Below the pieces are notes generated by a model, which saw nothing but the letters and a program-made list of their open reading frames with translations, had not been told where the DNA came from and ran no database searches. From contig CADBMD010000116.1 of assembly GCA_902795735.1 (NCBI GenBank), positions 1-33,464 of the forward strand: a stretch of 33,464 nt of DNA, given 5' to 3'. The position numbers were made by a program, and so were the translations under genes. Numbering within the stretch: the stretch's first letter is position 1; the number at the start of each line of letters is the position of its first letter. This DNA is from an uncultured Bacteroidia bacterium. Lineage in GTDB: Bacteria; Bacteroidota; Bacteroidia; Bacteroidales; UBA932. Below are positions 9,330 through 17,896 of the stretch, in pieces.

Positions 9330-10055
9330 ATGCCAAATCTGTTGGTTGAAATAGGAAACACTGCCTTGAAAGCTGCCTGGTCGGAGGGTCTGACTCTAGG
9401 GAAGACATTCCGTTACCAGGGTGAAAAGATGTTCGATTTCATCGAATCTCTGGTAGAGAAGGAAAAACCTTCCGTCATGGTAGTTTCTTCAACAATAAAA
9501 GTTGGGCAGAGGGAAGAGGATAGACTCCGGTCGGCATGCGGAGTACTTGTCCTTATGGACTCCTGCCACACAGGGACCGTAAAGTCATATTCCCTTCCTG
9601 AATATCTTTCCCCTGACAGGGCTGCTTCGGTGATTGCAAGCAGGCATCTTTTCAAAGGAAAGGGTTCCATGGTTTTCGACTTCGGAACGACATTGACTGT
9701 CGATATGACTGATGATGAAGGCAATTACTCAGGAGGAAACATCTCTCTTGGATGTCGTACAAGGTTCAAGGCTTTGAACAGGTATTCAAGGACGCTTCCT
9801 CTCGTGAATACTCCCTCAGAAACCACTCTTGCAGGCGATTCACTCGTTTCTTCAATTGAATCCGGAGTGATAGGCGGCATAATGTTTGAAATACAAGGCT
9901 ACTTGTCCGAGTTTCCGGAAAAAATAGCTGTTTTTACCGGAGGAGACGCGTTATATTTTGCAAAAAGAATGAAAAACTCCATCTTTGTAGTCTGCAACCT
10001 GGTGTTGATGGGGTTGGCCTTAATAGCTGACGACTATGCGGAAAGGAATTTTTGA
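9330..10055 (+). CDS. coaX: Type III pantothenate kinase
   Basis: CoaX (241 aa) phosphorylates pantothenate, the first step of coenzyme A synthesis, in the cytoplasm. It belongs to the ASKHA fold. Visible motifs are the N-terminal nucleotide-binding loop EIGNT (7-11), the SPDR segment with the catalytic Asp (D96), the FDFGTTLTVD phosphate loop (116-125) and FTGGDA near the C-terminus. Two positions are unusual: the first loop normally reads DxGN but has Glu at residue 7, and the usual GGxIxPG loop reads GGNISLG, so its proline is missing. The other catalytic residues are intact, so I expect it to be active. It sits 39 nt after mfd, and the next gene starts within its last 20 nt. Confidence 0.92.
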   Translation: MPNLLVEIGNTALKAAWSEGLTLGKTFRYQGEKMFDFIESLVEKEKPSVMVVSSTIKVGQREEDRLRSACGVLVLMDSCHTGTVKSYSLPEYLSPDRAASVIASRHLFKGKGSMVFDFGTTLTVDMTDDEGNYSGGNISLGCRTRFKALNRYSRTLPLVNTPSETTLAGDSLVSSIESGVIGGIMFEIQGYLSEFPEKIAVFTGGDALYFAKRMKNSIFVVCNLVLMGLALIADDYAERNF

Positions 10056-11361
10056 GAAAATACTCCTGATAGCTGCGCTTTCATTCTGTTCCCTTTTTGC
10101 GGGGGCTCAGAATGAGGCTTATAATGCATATTCCCCGTACTCCATGTACGGAATCGGAGACATCTCAAGGTTCGGTTCTGCTTATAACAGGAGCATGGGA
10201 GGAGTTGGAATAGCTACCCGAGACAAGAGATACATGAATGTCCTTAATCCCGCCGCCGTTACGGAAAGGGAAAAGCAGTCATTCATGATGGACTTCAGCA
10301 TTGTCCAGGGAAATAGGTATTATGCCCAGAGGGACATGCACAGTTCCAACAACATCTTCAACATAAACAACATTGCACTCTCTTTCCCTGTCTGGAAATC
10401 TTTTGCCATGTATGGTGGTTTCGCTCCCTACAGCGACCTAGGCTATAAGGTCATTTCATGGGAGACCGATCAGAGCGTGATTGCGCAGACAGGATCGCTT
10501 CTCAACACCATACAAGGATCCGGCGGACTCACCAACTTGTTCCTTGGAGGCGGCTTTACCGTATTCAAAGGCTTTTCCGTTGGAGGAGAGATCCAGCACA
10601 TCTTCGGAAACATCAGCAAGGACAATGATTTCACGATGGTGAACACCTCCTTCAGAAGCATCAGCAGCGGTTACGACATGCTTCTTCATGCCAACAATGT
10701 CAAGTTGGGTGTACAGTATGAGGTTCCGCTGTCGGACAAGGTTTCAGCAGTCGTCGGTGCAACCTACAAGTTGAAATCCAATCTTACAGGAAAGGTTGAC
10801 AGGTTCGAAATCCAGACGATATCCTCGATCAACGATTCAACCCCTGCACCAAGGACTTACACTGACATGTTAGGACGCGGCAGGGTGAAGCTTGCCAGTG
10901 AAGCAGGAATCGGAATCGCCCTCAAAGGTTCTGACAAATGGACGGCCGAAATCAACTATATCAGGTCTGACTGGACATCCTCCGGAATGGACAAGGAACT
11001 CGGATTCGCCAATGTGGGCAATGCTGTTTTCAGTGCTTCCACATCACAGTCTCTCAGGGCAGGATTCTCCATTGTTCCGAACAGGAATGACATCAGGTAC
11101 TATCTGAAAAGGCTTACCTACAGGGCCGGAGTTTATTGGGATCAAGCCTATTGCAAGATAAATGGAATGGACTTGAACGCATTTGGTCTGACTTTTGGAG
11201 CTACGATTCCAGTGTCACGATGGAGCAACGGAGTCACGGTAGGTGTGGACATAGGCCAGAGGGGTACCAAGACCGGCGATTTGATAAGGGAAAGATACGT
11301 TAATTTCAACATAGGAATCAATATCTTTGATATTTGGTTCATAAAGACGAGATACGAATAA
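10036..11361 (+). CDS. Outer-membrane beta-barrel protein (FadL/OmpP1-like)
   Basis: The protein (441 aa) starts with a Sec signal (MRKGIFEKILLIAALSFCSLFAGAQ). The mature part opens with YNAYSPYSMYGIGDI... SMGGVGIATRD..., a pattern typical of FadL/OmpP1-type barrels in Bacteroidota, where an N-terminal plug region is followed by alternating aromatic beta strands. No enzymatic motif is seen. It is probably a channel for hydrophobic or other small substrates in the outer membrane. The start codon lies inside the end of coaX (20 nt overlap), and the TPR-protein ATG follows 19 nt after its stop, so it is part of one operon. The ligand is unknown. Confidence 0.8.
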   Translation: MRKGIFEKILLIAALSFCSLFAGAQNEAYNAYSPYSMYGIGDISRFGSAYNRSMGGVGIATRDKRYMNVLNPAAVTEREKQSFMMDFSIVQGNRYYAQRDMHSSNNIFNINNIALSFPVWKSFAMYGGFAPYSDLGYKVISWETDQSVIAQTGSLLNTIQGSGGLTNLFLGGGFTVFKGFSVGGEIQHIFGNISKDNDFTMVNTSFRSISSGYDMLLHANNVKLGVQYEVPLSDKVSAVVGATYKLKSNLTGKVDRFEIQTISSINDSTPAPRTYTDMLGRGRVKLASEAGIGIALKGSDKWTAEINYIRSDWTSSGMDKELGFANVGNAVFSASTSQSLRAGFSIVPNRNDIRYYLKRLTYRAGVYWDQAYCKINGMDLNAFGLTFGATIPVSRWSNGVTVGVDIGQRGTKTGDLIRERYVNFNIGINIFDIWFIKTRYE

Positions 11362-11380
11362 TTTGAAAAAACACAAGACC

Positions 11381-12685
11381 ATGAAAAAGATTACTCTAGT
11401 ACTGCTAGCTTTTGCGATGTCAGCTTTCGGCTTGAAAGTTTCCGCTCAGGGAAAATATGGAGCTGACAGTGCCGAATGCATCAAGTATCTGTCTTACTAT
11501 CAGGAGTACTACAAGCAGAAGAATTATGATGAGGCTGTTCCTTCCTGGAGGAAAGCCATAAAGCTCTGCCCTCCTACGGCAAGCCAGAATATGTTGCTGA
11601 ATGGCATGACTCTCCTCGGCAGGGAGATAAACAAGACCAAGGACGCCGCACAGCGTAAGGCGATGGTTGATTCATTGCTGCTCCTGAATGACCTCAGGGC
11701 GCAGTATTATCCCAAGTATGCTGTCGCTGCGATGAACACCAAAGGTCAGTACATCACCCAGTTCTACAAGGATCCGAAGGACATCTATGATGGCCTTGCC
11801 GGCATCATAGAAGCCAACCAGGAGAAAACCAAACCCAGCCTTCTCCTCCTGAACCTCAATTCAGCGATTGAGCTCTTCAAGAGTGAGAAACTTGGAGCGG
11901 AGGATGTCATCAACACCTACCAGAATGCCATTGCACTGCTTGGAAAGGCCGAGCAGGACGAGACTGTCACCAAGACAAAGTCCGACATCGAAGGCCTGTT
12001 CATCACCAGCCAGGTGGCGAGCTGCGACAACCTGATTTCCCTCTTCACTCCTCGTTACGAGGCCGATCCTGACAACATGGAACTTATTACCAACATCGTC
12101 AAGATGCTCGGCTCCACCGAGGGTTGCCAGAACAACGACCTGTTCCTCCAGGCTGTTACCAAGATGCACAAGAACGAACCTTCTGCAGCATCAGCCTATT
12201 ATCTCTACAAGCTCCATGCAGCAAATGACGAGGCTTCAACCGCTATCAAGTACCTCGAAGAGGCCGCTTCATTCAGCGGACTGGACACTCAGACAGCCTC
12301 CGACTACCAGCTTGAACTTGCTACCTATGCTCTCAAGGCCGGAATGAACGGAAAGGCATTCGATGCCGCCAGGAAGTCTGCTGAACTCAACGAAGCCAAC
12401 CAGGGCAAGGCTTACTACCTCATCGGAACCATCTGGGGTTCTACCAGGTGCGGAGGAAACGAGGTTGAAAGAAGGGCCAACTACTGGGTTGCCGTCGACT
12501 ATCTCCAGAAAGCCAAGGCAGCTGACGAGTCCCTCACTTCAGACTGCAACAAGCTCATCGGAACTTACAGCAGCTACTATCCTCAGAAGGCTGAAGCTTT
12601 CATGTACGATGTCGTGGACGGCCAGTCCTACACCGTCAGCTGCGGAGGTATGCGTGCTACAACTACCGTCAGGACTCAGAGATAA
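11381..12685 (+). CDS. Exported tetratricopeptide-repeat protein
   Basis: The ATG at 11381 gives 434 aa with a clean signal peptide (MKKITLVLLAFAMSAFGLKVSAQG); an in-frame TTG at 11363 would add six residues before it and looks less likely. The mature protein is helical. A clear TPR-like unit is YLSYYQEYYKQKNYDEAVP... followed by WRKAIKLCP, and later segments (TAIKYLEEAASF, AFDAARKSAELNEANQGKAYYLIGTIW) fit further repeats. It has no catalytic motif and is probably a periplasmic scaffold. It lies between the barrel protein and lptC (6 nt before lptC), pointing to a role in outer-membrane assembly, but the partner is unknown. Confidence 0.82.
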   Translation: MKKITLVLLAFAMSAFGLKVSAQGKYGADSAECIKYLSYYQEYYKQKNYDEAVPSWRKAIKLCPPTASQNMLLNGMTLLGREINKTKDAAQRKAMVDSLLLLNDLRAQYYPKYAVAAMNTKGQYITQFYKDPKDIYDGLAGIIEANQEKTKPSLLLLNLNSAIELFKSEKLGAEDVINTYQNAIALLGKAEQDETVTKTKSDIEGLFITSQVASCDNLISLFTPRYEADPDNMELITNIVKMLGSTEGCQNNDLFLQAVTKMHKNEPSAASAYYLYKLHAANDEASTAIKYLEEAASFSGLDTQTASDYQLELATYALKAGMNGKAFDAARKSAELNEANQGKAYYLIGTIWGSTRCGGNEVERRANYWVAVDYLQKAKAADESLTSDCNKLIGTYSSYYPQKAEAFMYDVVDGQSYTVSCGGMRATTTVRTQR

Positions 12686-12691
12686 ACCCTC

Positions 12692-13324
12692 TTGAAACTT
12701 TTCGGAAATACCCTTATGACGATTGCAACCGCACTAGCGGTTGCTTTCGTCGTATATTCATGTTCCGGAAAATTGTCCGAAGCGGAGGCCCTCGACCTGG
12801 GCGATACGCCCGTTCAGACCGTTGACAGTCTTTTCATGGTGCAGACGAACAACGGCAGACTGAAGATGAGGGTCGAGGCGGACGTAATGGAAAGATACGA
12901 CAACGACAGCTGTTCTTACGAGCTCTTCCCGAAAGGGCTGCATGTCTTTGCATATTCAGAGGAAGACATGCTGGAAACGGTGCTGCATTCCAACAATGCC
13001 AAACATTACAAGAGCAAGAAAAAGAAAGAGGAATACTGGTCAGCCTTCGGCAACGTGACTGTCCAGAACATCATGAAACAGCAGACTCTTGAGACCGACA
13101 CCCTCTACTGGGACCAGTCGGCCGGAGAAATCTACACGGACTGCTATGTAAGGATGTTCACCATAGACGATTTCATGCAAGGCTACGGAATGAGGTCCGA
13201 CGAGATGGCGAGGAACGCCATCCTCTACAGGCCGTTCAACAGCTATGTCTATGTCATCCAGGATACTGCCAGGGTAGTGATAGATTCGGTCAACTTTATA
13301 GGCCCTTTGCTTAAAAAAAGATGA
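12692..13324 (+). CDS. lptC: LPS export periplasmic protein LptC (lipoprotein form)
   Basis: The 210 aa product fits the LptC/DUF1239 family, which passes lipopolysaccharide from the inner-membrane LptBFG transporter to LptA. A hydrophobic N-terminus ends in VVYSC (C24), so it appears to be a lipoprotein in this lineage rather than being held by a plain transmembrane helix. The beta-jellyroll signature is visible in HVFAYSEEDMLETVLHSNNA, EYWSAFGNVTVQN and LETDTLYWDQSAGEIYTD, the last typical of LptC and LptA repeats. The start is probably TTG at 12692, which supplies the positive N-terminal Lys; the first ATG is eight codons later and would leave an uncharged signal. It is followed by a 74 bp gap with a promoter-like box before ppiD. 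Confidence 0.85.
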   Translation: MKLFGNTLMTIATALAVAFVVYSCSGKLSEAEALDLGDTPVQTVDSLFMVQTNNGRLKMRVEADVMERYDNDSCSYELFPKGLHVFAYSEEDMLETVLHSNNAKHYKSKKKKEEYWSAFGNVTVQNIMKQQTLETDTLYWDQSAGEIYTDCYVRMFTIDDFMQGYGMRSDEMARNAILYRPFNSYVYVIQDTARVVIDSVNFIGPLLKKR

Positions 13325-13343
13325 TTAATTGAATAAAAATCAC

Positions 13344-13351
13344 TATCTTCG
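13344..13351 (+). promoter_or_regulatory. Putative -7 promoter box for ppiD-like gene
   Basis: TATCTTCG followed by CACCCC differs by one base from the TAnnTTTG consensus and lies 47 nt before the ATG at 13399, in the only sizeable gap of the envelope block. A TTG at 13329-13331 is too close (12 nt) to be the normal -33 element. Confidence 0.4.
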
Positions 13352-13398
13352 CACCCCAATACCTATTTGTAGGAAATTATAGAATAAAACAATACACA

Positions 13399-15498
13399 AT
13401 GGCGATTCTTCAAAAAACTCGCGAAAAGGCCGGCCTTGCGGTGTCTATCATCATCGCACTGGCCCTCCTGTCATTCATTGTCGATCCGAGTACCCTTGAG
13501 TCGGCAATCCAGCTGATGTCTTCAAAGAACAATGTAGGTGAAATCAATGGCAAGGCCGTTTCTTATACGGACTTCCAGCAGGACATCGAGAATTTCACCA
13601 CTATCAACGAGATGGTTACCGGCTCCACCGCCCAGAACGAGCAGCAGCAGGAGCAGATCCGCAATGCCGCATGGCAGAATCTCGTGGACAGGTATCTTTT
13701 CACCAAGAAGGCAAAAGAAGCCGGAATCAAGGTTGGAAAAGATGAAATGAGGGAACTCCTTGCCGGAGACATGATTTCTCCTGTGATCTCCCAGAATCCT
13801 GCTTTCATGGATGAAAACGGGAATTTCTCAAAGACCGCTGTGCAGAATCTTGCGACCAGCGCTTCCCAGGATGGAACGGGTAGGCTCAGGGCTTTCTGGA
13901 ACTACATCCAGAATTCTGTCAACACCCAGCAGTTCTATGCCAAGTACGGTGCACTCTTCAACAACAGCAACTTCCAGAACCCCTTGATGCTCAAGAGGGC
14001 CATTGCCGAGAACAACAACACAACCAATGTTGATTTCGTCATGGTTCCTATCGGGTATGCTCCTGACACTACCATCAAGGTTTCCGATGCAGAGATCAAG
14101 AAGTTCTATGATGACCATAAGGACCTGTTCAGGCAGAACGCTTCCAGGGACATGGAGTATGTAGTCTATGAGGTCAAGCCTTCAGACGCTGACATTGCAG
14201 CCACCAGGGAGTCAATGGACAACCTTTACGAAGAATTCTGCACAACCGACGGAGTCAAGTCTTTTCTTGCCAAGAATTCGGAAAGGGCTCTTGACGAGCG
14301 CTGGTACAAGGACGGAGAACTCAATGTCGTCAATTCCGACATCAACACCTTCGTTTTCGGCAACTCCGACGGAACTTCCCCTATAGTTTCCGATCTCAAC
14401 GCCAACAAGTTCTTTGCAGCGAGGATCATGGCAACCGGACAGGTTCCTGATTCCGTCTATGTCAAGCACATCCTTCTCCGTGGAACCAATGCCGACTTCC
14501 AGGCAGACAGCCTCCTCGGTGTCCTTGGAAAGGGAGAGAGCTTCTCCAACCTTGCTGCCACATATTCAGCAGACACCCAGTCCGCAGCAGACGGCGAGCA
14601 GGGCAATATCGGCTGGATGACCCAGAATTACATGATTCCCGGAATGGAGTCCGTCCTTACTTCACAGGTCGGCAAGCCATTCAAGCTCAAAACCCAGTAC
14701 GGTACCCATGTGGTGGAGGTTACCAAGAGGACCGCTCCCATTGCCAAGAAGCAGGTGGCTATTTTCGAGAAGACCGCTCTTGCCAGCGGCGAGACATTCA
14801 ACGACTACTATTCCAAGGCCAGCAAGTTTGCCAAGCTGGCAGCCGGAAGCTACGCCAACTACCAGGCTGCAGTCGATTCTTGCGGTACTTATTCACACCC
14901 CATGAACGGTGTGCTAGAGAGCACTTCCAGCTACGGCGGTGTAGACCAGGCCAAGGAAGTCACAAGGTGGGTCTTTGACAACAAGGTAGGCAAGGTTTCC
15001 CCTATCATCACCGTCAACAACAACTATTTCTTCATCGCTACCGTCAAGGGTATCCACAAGGAAGGCATTGCTTCGATTCCTGAAGTCAGCGATGTCATCC
15101 GCCAGAGACTCTACAGCGAAAAGGAAAGCCAGAAGAGCGCAGACGAAATCGCAGCCAAGATCGCCGGTCTGACAGACCTTCAGGTTATCGCCGACACTCT
15201 TCACAGCGTGGTCAGCCAGGGCGTTGATGTCAGGTTCGCTACAATGAACGGCCAGGGACTTGATCCCAAGTTCATCGGTGCGGCTTCAGTCGCTCCCGAA
15301 GGTGTGATTTCCGGACCCGTCGCCGGTTCGATCGGAACTTACGTGTTCAAGGTCAACTCTCGCGAGATGCAGTCCTTCTACACTGAGGACGATGCCAAGA
15401 GCAACGCTCTCCAGATGAACAACTATGCGTCCCAGCTGATCCTTCCTGTCATGATGCAGGATGCCGATGTCAAGGACAACAGGGCAAGGTTCTTCTAG
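13399..15498 (+). CDS. PpiD/SurA-like membrane-anchored peptidyl-prolyl isomerase
   Basis: The product (699 aa) has a short cytoplasmic start (MAILQKTREKAG), one transmembrane helix at about 12-29 (LAVSIIIALALLSFIVD) and a large periplasmic part. A SurA_N-type chaperone region (VGEINGKAVSYTDFQQDIENF ... DRYLFTKKAKEAGIKV) is followed by a parvulin domain from about residue 353 (VYVKHILLR, FSNLAATYSAD, GNIGWMTQNYMIPGME, YGTHVVEVTKR). It would help fold outer-membrane proteins at the inner-membrane surface. The order coaX, barrel, TPR, lptC, ppiD is one I associate with Bacteroides genomes, where a CBS-domain hemolysin gene usually sits between lptC and ppiD; that gene is missing here. Overall layout is that of PpiD. 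Confidence 0.9.
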   Translation: MAILQKTREKAGLAVSIIIALALLSFIVDPSTLESAIQLMSSKNNVGEINGKAVSYTDFQQDIENFTTINEMVTGSTAQNEQQQEQIRNAAWQNLVDRYLFTKKAKEAGIKVGKDEMRELLAGDMISPVISQNPAFMDENGNFSKTAVQNLATSASQDGTGRLRAFWNYIQNSVNTQQFYAKYGALFNNSNFQNPLMLKRAIAENNNTTNVDFVMVPIGYAPDTTIKVSDAEIKKFYDDHKDLFRQNASRDMEYVVYEVKPSDADIAATRESMDNLYEEFCTTDGVKSFLAKNSERALDERWYKDGELNVVNSDINTFVFGNSDGTSPIVSDLNANKFFAARIMATGQVPDSVYVKHILLRGTNADFQADSLLGVLGKGESFSNLAATYSADTQSAADGEQGNIGWMTQNYMIPGMESVLTSQVGKPFKLKTQYGTHVVEVTKRTAPIAKKQVAIFEKTALASGETFNDYYSKASKFAKLAAGSYANYQAAVDSCGTYSHPMNGVLESTSSYGGVDQAKEVTRWVFDNKVGKVSPIITVNNNYFFIATVKGIHKEGIASIPEVSDVIRQRLYSEKESQKSADEIAAKIAGLTDLQVIADTLHSVVSQGVDVRFATMNGQGLDPKFIGAASVAPEGVISGPVAGSIGTYVFKVNSREMQSFYTEDDAKSNALQMNNYASQLILPVMMQDADVKDNRARFF

Positions 15499-15519
15499 GA
15501 ATATGCCCACGAAAGACAA

Positions 15520-15557
15520 AGAGGTCGGTCACAATGGTGGCCGGCTTCTGTTTCTTT
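15520..15557. terminator. Bidirectional hairpin terminator between ppiD and ychF
   Basis: Arms AGAGGTCGG (15520-15528) and CCGGCTTCT (15541-15549) pair over nine positions including two G-U wobbles, with a 12 nt loop. On the plus strand GTTTCTTT follows; on the minus strand the A-rich flank before 15520 gives a T-rich tail. It lies between two convergent genes and could serve both. Confidence 0.55.
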
Positions 15558-15572
15558 GGATTGAACCAGGTT

Positions 15573-16676
15573 TCAGACGTTGAAGAGGAAGTGCATGATG
15601 TCGCCGTCCTGGACGACATATTCCTTTCCCTCCGTAGCAAGCTTTCCTGCGGCCCTGGCAGCACTTTCGCTTCCCAAGGTTACATAGTCCTCGTACTTGA
15701 TGACTTCGGCCCTTATGAAGCCTTTTTCGAAGTCCGTGTGGATGACTCCTGCGGCTTTGGGCGCCTTGTCGCCCTTGTGGATGGTCCAGGCCCGACATTC
15801 GTCGGCTCCTGCCGTGAAGAAAGTCTGGAGTCCGAGCAGGTGGTATGCCCCTTGGATGAGCCTGACGACACCGGACTCTTCGAGCCCCATTTCTTCCAGG
15901 AACATCTGCCTGTCCTCATAGCTGTCCATCTCGGCGATTTCGGACTCAGTCTTCGCTGAAATCACCAGGATCTCTGCATTCTCGTCCTTGACAGCCTCCC
16001 TGACGGCATCGACGTAACGGTTTCCGTTCACGGCGGAAGCATCATCCACGTTGCAGACATACATTACCGGCTTGTTTGTCAGGAGATAGAGGTCCTTGGC
16101 CATCGCGGCCTCTTCTTCGTTGGCCGGTTCAACCGTACGGCATGACTTACCCTGCTCCAGGGCCTCCTTGTAGCGCTTGAGAAGCTCCACCAGTTTCCTA
16201 GCTTCCTTGTCGCCTCCTGTCGTGGCTTGCTTGGTTGCCTTTGCAAGCCGTGATTCAACGGTCTCAAGGTCCTTTATCTGGAGTTCCATGTCCACGACTT
16301 CCTTGTCCCTGACCGGGTCGACGTTCCCGTCCACATGAACCACGTTTTCGTCATCGAAGCACCTAAGGACATGCAGGATAGCATCGGTTTCACGGATATT
16401 CGCAAGAAACTGGTTTCCAAGCCCTTCGCCATGGCTGGCGCCTTTGACAAGCCCGGCGATGTCCACTATGTCCACAGTGGCGGGCACGACGCTCTTGGGC
16501 TTGCACATGTCGGCAAGGACCTCAAGCCTCTTGTCAGGAACGTTGGTGGAGCCCAGGTTGGGCTCTATGGTGCAGAATGGGAAATTGGCGCTCTGGGCCT
16601 TTCCGGAACTCACACAGTTGAACAAAGTGGACTTCCCAACATTGGGAAGTCCCACTATTCCACATTTAAGAGACAT
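15573..16676 (-). CDS. ychF: Ribosome-associated ATPase YchF (OLA1 family)
   Basis: YchF (367 aa) is an Obg-family P-loop protein that binds ribosomes and hydrolyses ATP rather than GTP. G1 is GLPNVGKST (9-17), G3 is DIAGLVKGAS, and the G4 segment reads YVCNVDD rather than NKxD, as expected for this subfamily with relaxed base choice. A coiled region with charged helices (VVDMELQIKDLETVESRLAKATKQ) follows the first half, and the C-terminal TGS domain ends in VQDGDIMHFLFNV. Start is the ATG at 16676. galK ends 11 nt upstream, so the two may be cotranscribed from the galK promoter. Confidence 0.97.
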   Translation of the reverse strand: MSLKCGIVGLPNVGKSTLFNCVSSGKAQSANFPFCTIEPNLGSTNVPDKRLEVLADMCKPKSVVPATVDIVDIAGLVKGASHGEGLGNQFLANIRETDAILHVLRCFDDENVVHVDGNVDPVRDKEVVDMELQIKDLETVESRLAKATKQATTGGDKEARKLVELLKRYKEALEQGKSCRTVEPANEEEAAMAKDLYLLTNKPVMYVCNVDDASAVNGNRYVDAVREAVKDENAEILVISAKTESEIAEMDSYEDRQMFLEEMGLEESGVVRLIQGAYHLLGLQTFFTAGADECRAWTIHKGDKAPKAAGVIHTDFEKGFIRAEVIKYEDYVTLGSESAARAAGKLATEGKEYVVQDGDIMHFLFNV

Positions 16677-16687
16677 GGTCGACCTTC

Positions 16688-17839
16688 TTAGCTGATCTTC
16701 CTTGCACCATCGCTGATCACGACATCATAGATCTTGACCGGGTGGCCGAACTTTTCAGGGAACTGCTCCTCGACGGCGGACACGAAGTTATAATACAGAT
16801 CGTCCTTGACAAGGTTGATGGTGCAGCCTCCGAAACCACCACCCATGACGCGGGATCCGGTGACATCGCATTTGCGGGCCAGCTTGTTGAGGAAGTCCAG
16901 CTCAGGGCAGCTCACCTCATAGAGTTTGCTCAGTCCGAAATGGGTCTGGTACATCATTTCGCCGACAGTCTCGTAATCACCCCTCTCCAGGGCATCGCAG
17001 ACATCCAGGACCCTCTGGACTTCACCGATGACATATTCAGCCCTGAGGAAATCTTCCTCTGGAATCTGGTCGCGGACTTCTTCGAGCCACACCCTCTTTG
17101 CATCGCTGAGGAACTCGACTTCGGGGTGGTTTTTCCTGATGGCGGCAGCTGCATTCTCGCAGGACTCGCGCCTCTTGTTGTAAGCGGAAGAAGCAAGTTC
17201 ATGCTTCACGCAAGAATCAATCAGGACGACCTGGTAACCCCTGGGATCGAACGGATAGTACTTGTACTCCAATGTCTTGCAGTTGAGGCGGATGAGACTC
17301 CCGCTCTTTCCGAAGATAGAGGCGAACTGATCCATGATTCCACATTTCACTCCGCAGTAGTTGTGCTCTGTGCTCTGACCAATCTTTGCAAGTTCAAACT
17401 TGTCTATCTTGTTGTCAAAGATTTCATTTATGGCAAATGCGAAGGTGCTTTCAAGGGCGGCAGATGAGGAAAGACCGGCTCCGAGAGGAACGTCACCTGC
17501 GAAAACACAGTCGAATCCTTCAACTTTTCCACCGCGTTTGATAGTCTCCCTGCAGACACCGAAAATGTACCTTGCCCACTGCTGCAACGGCTTGTCCTCT
17601 TCCTCAAGCCCGAATTCCACGTATTCGTCGTAGTCAAGAGAAAAAGCCTTCACTTTCTTTGTCCCGTTGACCTTTATCTTGGCCATGATGCCGCAGTCGA
17701 TGGCCCCCGGGAAGACATAACCACCATTGTAGTCGGTGTGCTCGCCGATCAGGTTTATCCTTCCTGCGGAAGCGTACATTTCACCTCCTGTTCCAAAGAG
17801 AGTGGTGAACTTCTCTTCAATTCTGGTTTTCATTTCCAT
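16688..17839 (-). CDS. galK: Galactokinase
   Basis: GalK (383 aa) phosphorylates alpha-D-galactose to galactose-1-phosphate, the entry into the Leloir pathway. It is a GHMP kinase: the galactokinase signature GRINLIGEHTDYNGG spans 26-40, the phosphate-binding loop LGAGLSSSAALE spans 119-130, the likely catalytic Asp is D170 in KCGIMDQF, and the third GHMP motif is GSRVMGGGFGGCTINLV. Two ATGs are possible, at 17839 and 17833; both fit. No galT or galactose permease is next to it, but the mutarotase gene galM is about 9 kb further on, on the other strand. ychF follows after 11 nt. Confidence 0.96.
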   Translation of the reverse strand: MEMKTRIEEKFTTLFGTGGEMYASAGRINLIGEHTDYNGGYVFPGAIDCGIMAKIKVNGTKKVKAFSLDYDEYVEFGLEEEDKPLQQWARYIFGVCRETIKRGGKVEGFDCVFAGDVPLGAGLSSSAALESTFAFAINEIFDNKIDKFELAKIGQSTEHNYCGVKCGIMDQFASIFGKSGSLIRLNCKTLEYKYYPFDPRGYQVVLIDSCVKHELASSAYNKRRESCENAAAAIRKNHPEVEFLSDAKRVWLEEVRDQIPEEDFLRAEYVIGEVQRVLDVCDALERGDYETVGEMMYQTHFGLSKLYEVSCPELDFLNKLARKCDVTGSRVMGGGFGGCTINLVKDDLYYNFVSAVEEQFPEKFGHPVKIYDVVISDGARKIS

Positions 17840-17880
17840 AAACTATGTGATTTAATTACAATGTGCTTACTCCATTCTTA

Positions 17881-17888
17881 CAAAAATA
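17881..17888 (-). promoter_or_regulatory. Putative -7 promoter box for galK-ychF
   Basis: Read on the minus strand this is TATTTTTG, an exact TAnnTTTG match 41 nt before the galK ATG at 17839. It lies in an AT-rich gap immediately after the stop of the upstream endonuclease-fold gene, so galK probably has its own promoter. Confidence 0.5.
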
Positions 17889-17896
17889 ATAAATAA

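Noticed and set aside
15534..15959. Plus-strand open frame of 141 aa opposite ychF
   Set aside because: It lies over the conserved TGS end of ychF and shows no own family features.
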